64,000 nucleotides of DNA from Jannaschia rubra. GTDB lineage: Bacteria > Pseudomonadota > Alphaproteobacteria > Rhodobacterales > Rhodobacteraceae. The number at the start of each line of letters is the position of its first letter. Positions within the stretch are counted from its first letter, which is position 1. The translations under genes and the position numbers were made by a program. The stretch is from positions 248,001 to 312,000 of the forward strand of contig NZ_CXPG01000009.1 of NCBI RefSeq assembly GCF_001403735.1, given 5' to 3'. Shown in pieces: positions 62,568 through 64,000 of this stretch. Under the pieces are notes generated by a model. The model saw only the letters and a list, made by a program, of their open reading frames with translations, did not search any database and was not told where the DNA came from.

Positions 62568-64000
62568 TCAGCCCTCGCTGCGCCGTTCCTCGAAGCTCAT
62601 CTCGATGAAACTCGGAACATGGTCGCCCAGACCCACCACGCGCGGGCCTGAATCGCCGTTGCGCCGACCACGGGACCGGTCGTTCGGCCGAGCCGCCGGG
62701 GCCTCCGACTGGGCGGCTGGCTCCTCACGCGGGGCTTCGGGCGCGTCCTTCGGAGCTTCCGCCTTGGGTTTCGACCGGCTGCGCGTCCGGGACGAGGTGC
62801 GACGTGGCTCCTCCGCCGCTGGCTCCTGCGTCTCCGCCTTGCCGCCGGGAGCGGTCCAGGGGTTCTCGCCGGTTGGAATCTCTGCCTTTACCAAGTGCCG
62901 GATCGCATCGAGGTATTTCGCGTCCGACGGCGTCGACAGGGTGTAGGCTATGCCCAGCTTGCCAGCGCGTCCGGTCCGGCCGATCCGGTGGACGTAGTCT
63001 TCGGCATGGCTGGGAACGTCGAAGTTGAAGATGTGGCTCACATTCGGGATATCGAGGCCACGCGCGGCCACGTCGGACGCCACGAGGAACCGCAGCGATC
63101 CGTCGCGGAACCCGTCCAGCGTGCGCGTGCGCTGCGACTGGTCCAGGTCGCCGTGGATCGGTTCGGCGTTGTAACCGTTGGTTTTCAAGAACTTCGCGAC
63201 CGTGTCCACCTCGGTCTTCCGGTTGCAGAAGATGATCGCGTTCCGCAGGTCGGCCCCATCGCGTTCGATGATCGCGCGCAGGATCTCGCGCTTGTCCTTG
63301 GCGGCCATGTCCTTGCGCTTCGGCTCATGCTCGATCAGGATCTGGGTGATCGTGGCGGAGGTGGAGTTCTGCCGCTCGACCTCGATCTTCTCGGGATTGG
63401 ACAGGAACTTGTTTGTAATCCGCTCGATCTCGGGCGCCATCGTGGCGCTGAAAAAAAGCGTCTGTCGAGTGAAGGGCGTCATCTCGAAGATGCGTTCGAT
63501 GTCGGGAATGAACCCCATGTCGAGCATCCGGTCCGCCTCGTCCACGACCATGATCTCGACCCCGGTGAGCAGAAGCTTGCCGCGCTCGAAATGGTCGATC
63601 AGGCGCCCGGGCGTCGCGATCAGGACGTCGACACCCCGGTCGATCAGCTGGTCCTGTTCCTTGAAGGACACGCCGCCGATCAGCAGGGCCTTCTTGAGCC
63701 GGCTGCCCTTGGCATAGGTGTCGAAGTTCTCCGCGACCTGCGCGGCGAGTTCCCGCGTGGGGGCGAGCACCAGCGACCGGGGCATCCGTGCCCGCGCGCG
63801 GCCCTTGCCCAGAAGGGTGATCATGGGAAGCGTGAAGCTCGCCGTCTTGCCGGTGCCGGTCTGGGCGATCCCGAGGACGTCGCGCCCCTGCAACGCGGGC
63901 GGGATGGCACCCAACTGGATCGGCGTGGGGGTGGTATAGCCTGCGGCCTCAATGGCCTTGAGAACCTTGGGGTCCAGGTTCAGGTCGGAAAAGCTTGTCA
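62568..64000 (-). CDS. DEAD-box RNA helicase with basic C-terminal tail, start codon cut at the edge
   Basis: The minus-strand frame reaches the right edge with TG at 64000-63999, almost surely the last two bases of the ATG. The complete protein is then about 478 residues, opening TSFSDLNLDPKVLKAIEAAG. Motif I is AQTGTGKTASF, motif II VDEADRMLD, motif III FFSATM and motif VI HRIGRTGRAG. The 110-residue tail is Lys/Arg/Ser/Pro/Glu-rich (RRTSSRTRSRSKPKAEAP). This is the RhlE-like group of helicases for RNA or ribosome work. It converges on the dehydratase with 14 bases between the stops. Confidence 0.95.
   Translation of the reverse strand, partial: TSFSDLNLDPKVLKAIEAAGYTTPTPIQLGAIPPALQGRDVLGIAQTGTGKTASFTLPMITLLGKGRARARMPRSLVLAPTRELAAQVAENFDTYAKGSRLKKALLIGGVSFKEQDQLIDRGVDVLIATPGRLIDHFERGKLLLTGVEIMVVDEADRMLDMGFIPDIERIFEMTPFTRQTLFFSATMAPEIERITNKFLSNPEKIEVERQNSTSATITQILIEHEPKRKDMAAKDKREILRAIIERDGADLRNAIIFCNRKTEVDTVAKFLKTNGYNAEPIHGDLDQSQRTRTLDGFRDGSLRFLVASDVAARGLDIPNVSHIFNFDVPSHAEDYVHRIGRTGRAGKLGIAYTLSTPSDAKYLDAIRHLVKAEIPTGENPWTAPGGKAETQEPAAEEPRRTSSRTRSRSKPKAEAPKDAPEAPREEPAAQSEAPAARPNDRSRGRRNGDSGPRVVGLGDHVPSFIEMSFEERRSEG

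Overview
The window looks like chromosomal DNA of a high-GC alphaproteobacterium of the order Rhodobacterales (Paracoccaceae / Roseobacter group). This rests on gene content and order rather than on any marker search. The signs are an Irr-fabA-fabB-fabI block, a CbiG-CobJ fusion in a cob operon, an rsmB-heparinase II/III-purH-lspA string, DUF3035, DUF3750, DUF1244, DUF1643 and DUF1674 genes, and a GT14-like branching glycosyltransferase paired with a sulfotransferase. I saw no rRNA, tRNA, CRISPR array, phage or intact insertion sequence. Almost all of it is ordinary core or lineage-specific chromosome.

Layout. 1-6045: an SH3-domain secreted protein (cut by the edge), a 2-hydroxyacid dehydrogenase that lacks the usual catalytic Glu, a decayed DUF4166/saccharopine-dehydrogenase-like gene, a divergent sulfotransferase and branching glycosyltransferase pair, a HIT protein and a DUF3750 protein. 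6046-12734: a cobalamin (corrin ring) operon, possibly preceded by a divergent cobalamin riboswitch: His-rich membrane peptide, cbiX, cobH, cobL, cobI, cbiG-cobJ, cobM. 12816-19331: a D-amino acid aminotransferase, two paralogous small secreted proteins, DUF1244, pyruvate kinase, two adjacent broken genes (a GMSH-motif protein and a GSCFA-domain protein), then rpmI-rplT.

19405-37442: a formate/nitrite-type channel, an SGNH lipoprotein, pheS and a YrhK protein, then a long minus-strand run of closely packed genes. In transcription order these are rsmB, heparinase II/III, purH, lspA, DUF3035, two M16 peptidases (one active, one inactive partner), mutL, rmuC, rnr and mltB. 37534-46005: an SdhAF4-like protein, dapB, rbfA, a phosphodiester glycosidase, truB, DUF1643, an RTX protein, rpsO and pnp.

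46222-64000: a chemotaxis transducer, mscL, alanine dehydrogenase, azlCD, then a formate-dehydrogenase / molybdenum-cofactor operon (fdhD, mobA, mobB, and a DUF429-like domain fused to MoeA). These are followed by a 3-hydroxyisobutyrate-dehydrogenase-like gene, irr, fabA-fabB-fabI, a pilin-like protein, a HAD / alpha-beta hydrolase / serine-threonine dehydratase run, and a DEAD-box helicase whose start codon straddles the right edge.

The points most worth a second look are the DUF429-MoeA fusion at the end of the Mo-cofactor operon, the candidate divergent B12 riboswitch with a separate hairpin over the first Shine-Dalgarno, the dehydrogenase with Glu replaced by Gly, the translationally coupled pair of broken genes at 16723-18518, and the single-Cys FdhD. 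I did not find a clearly new multi-gene system. All family names come from recognising motifs and lengths by eye; nothing was searched.
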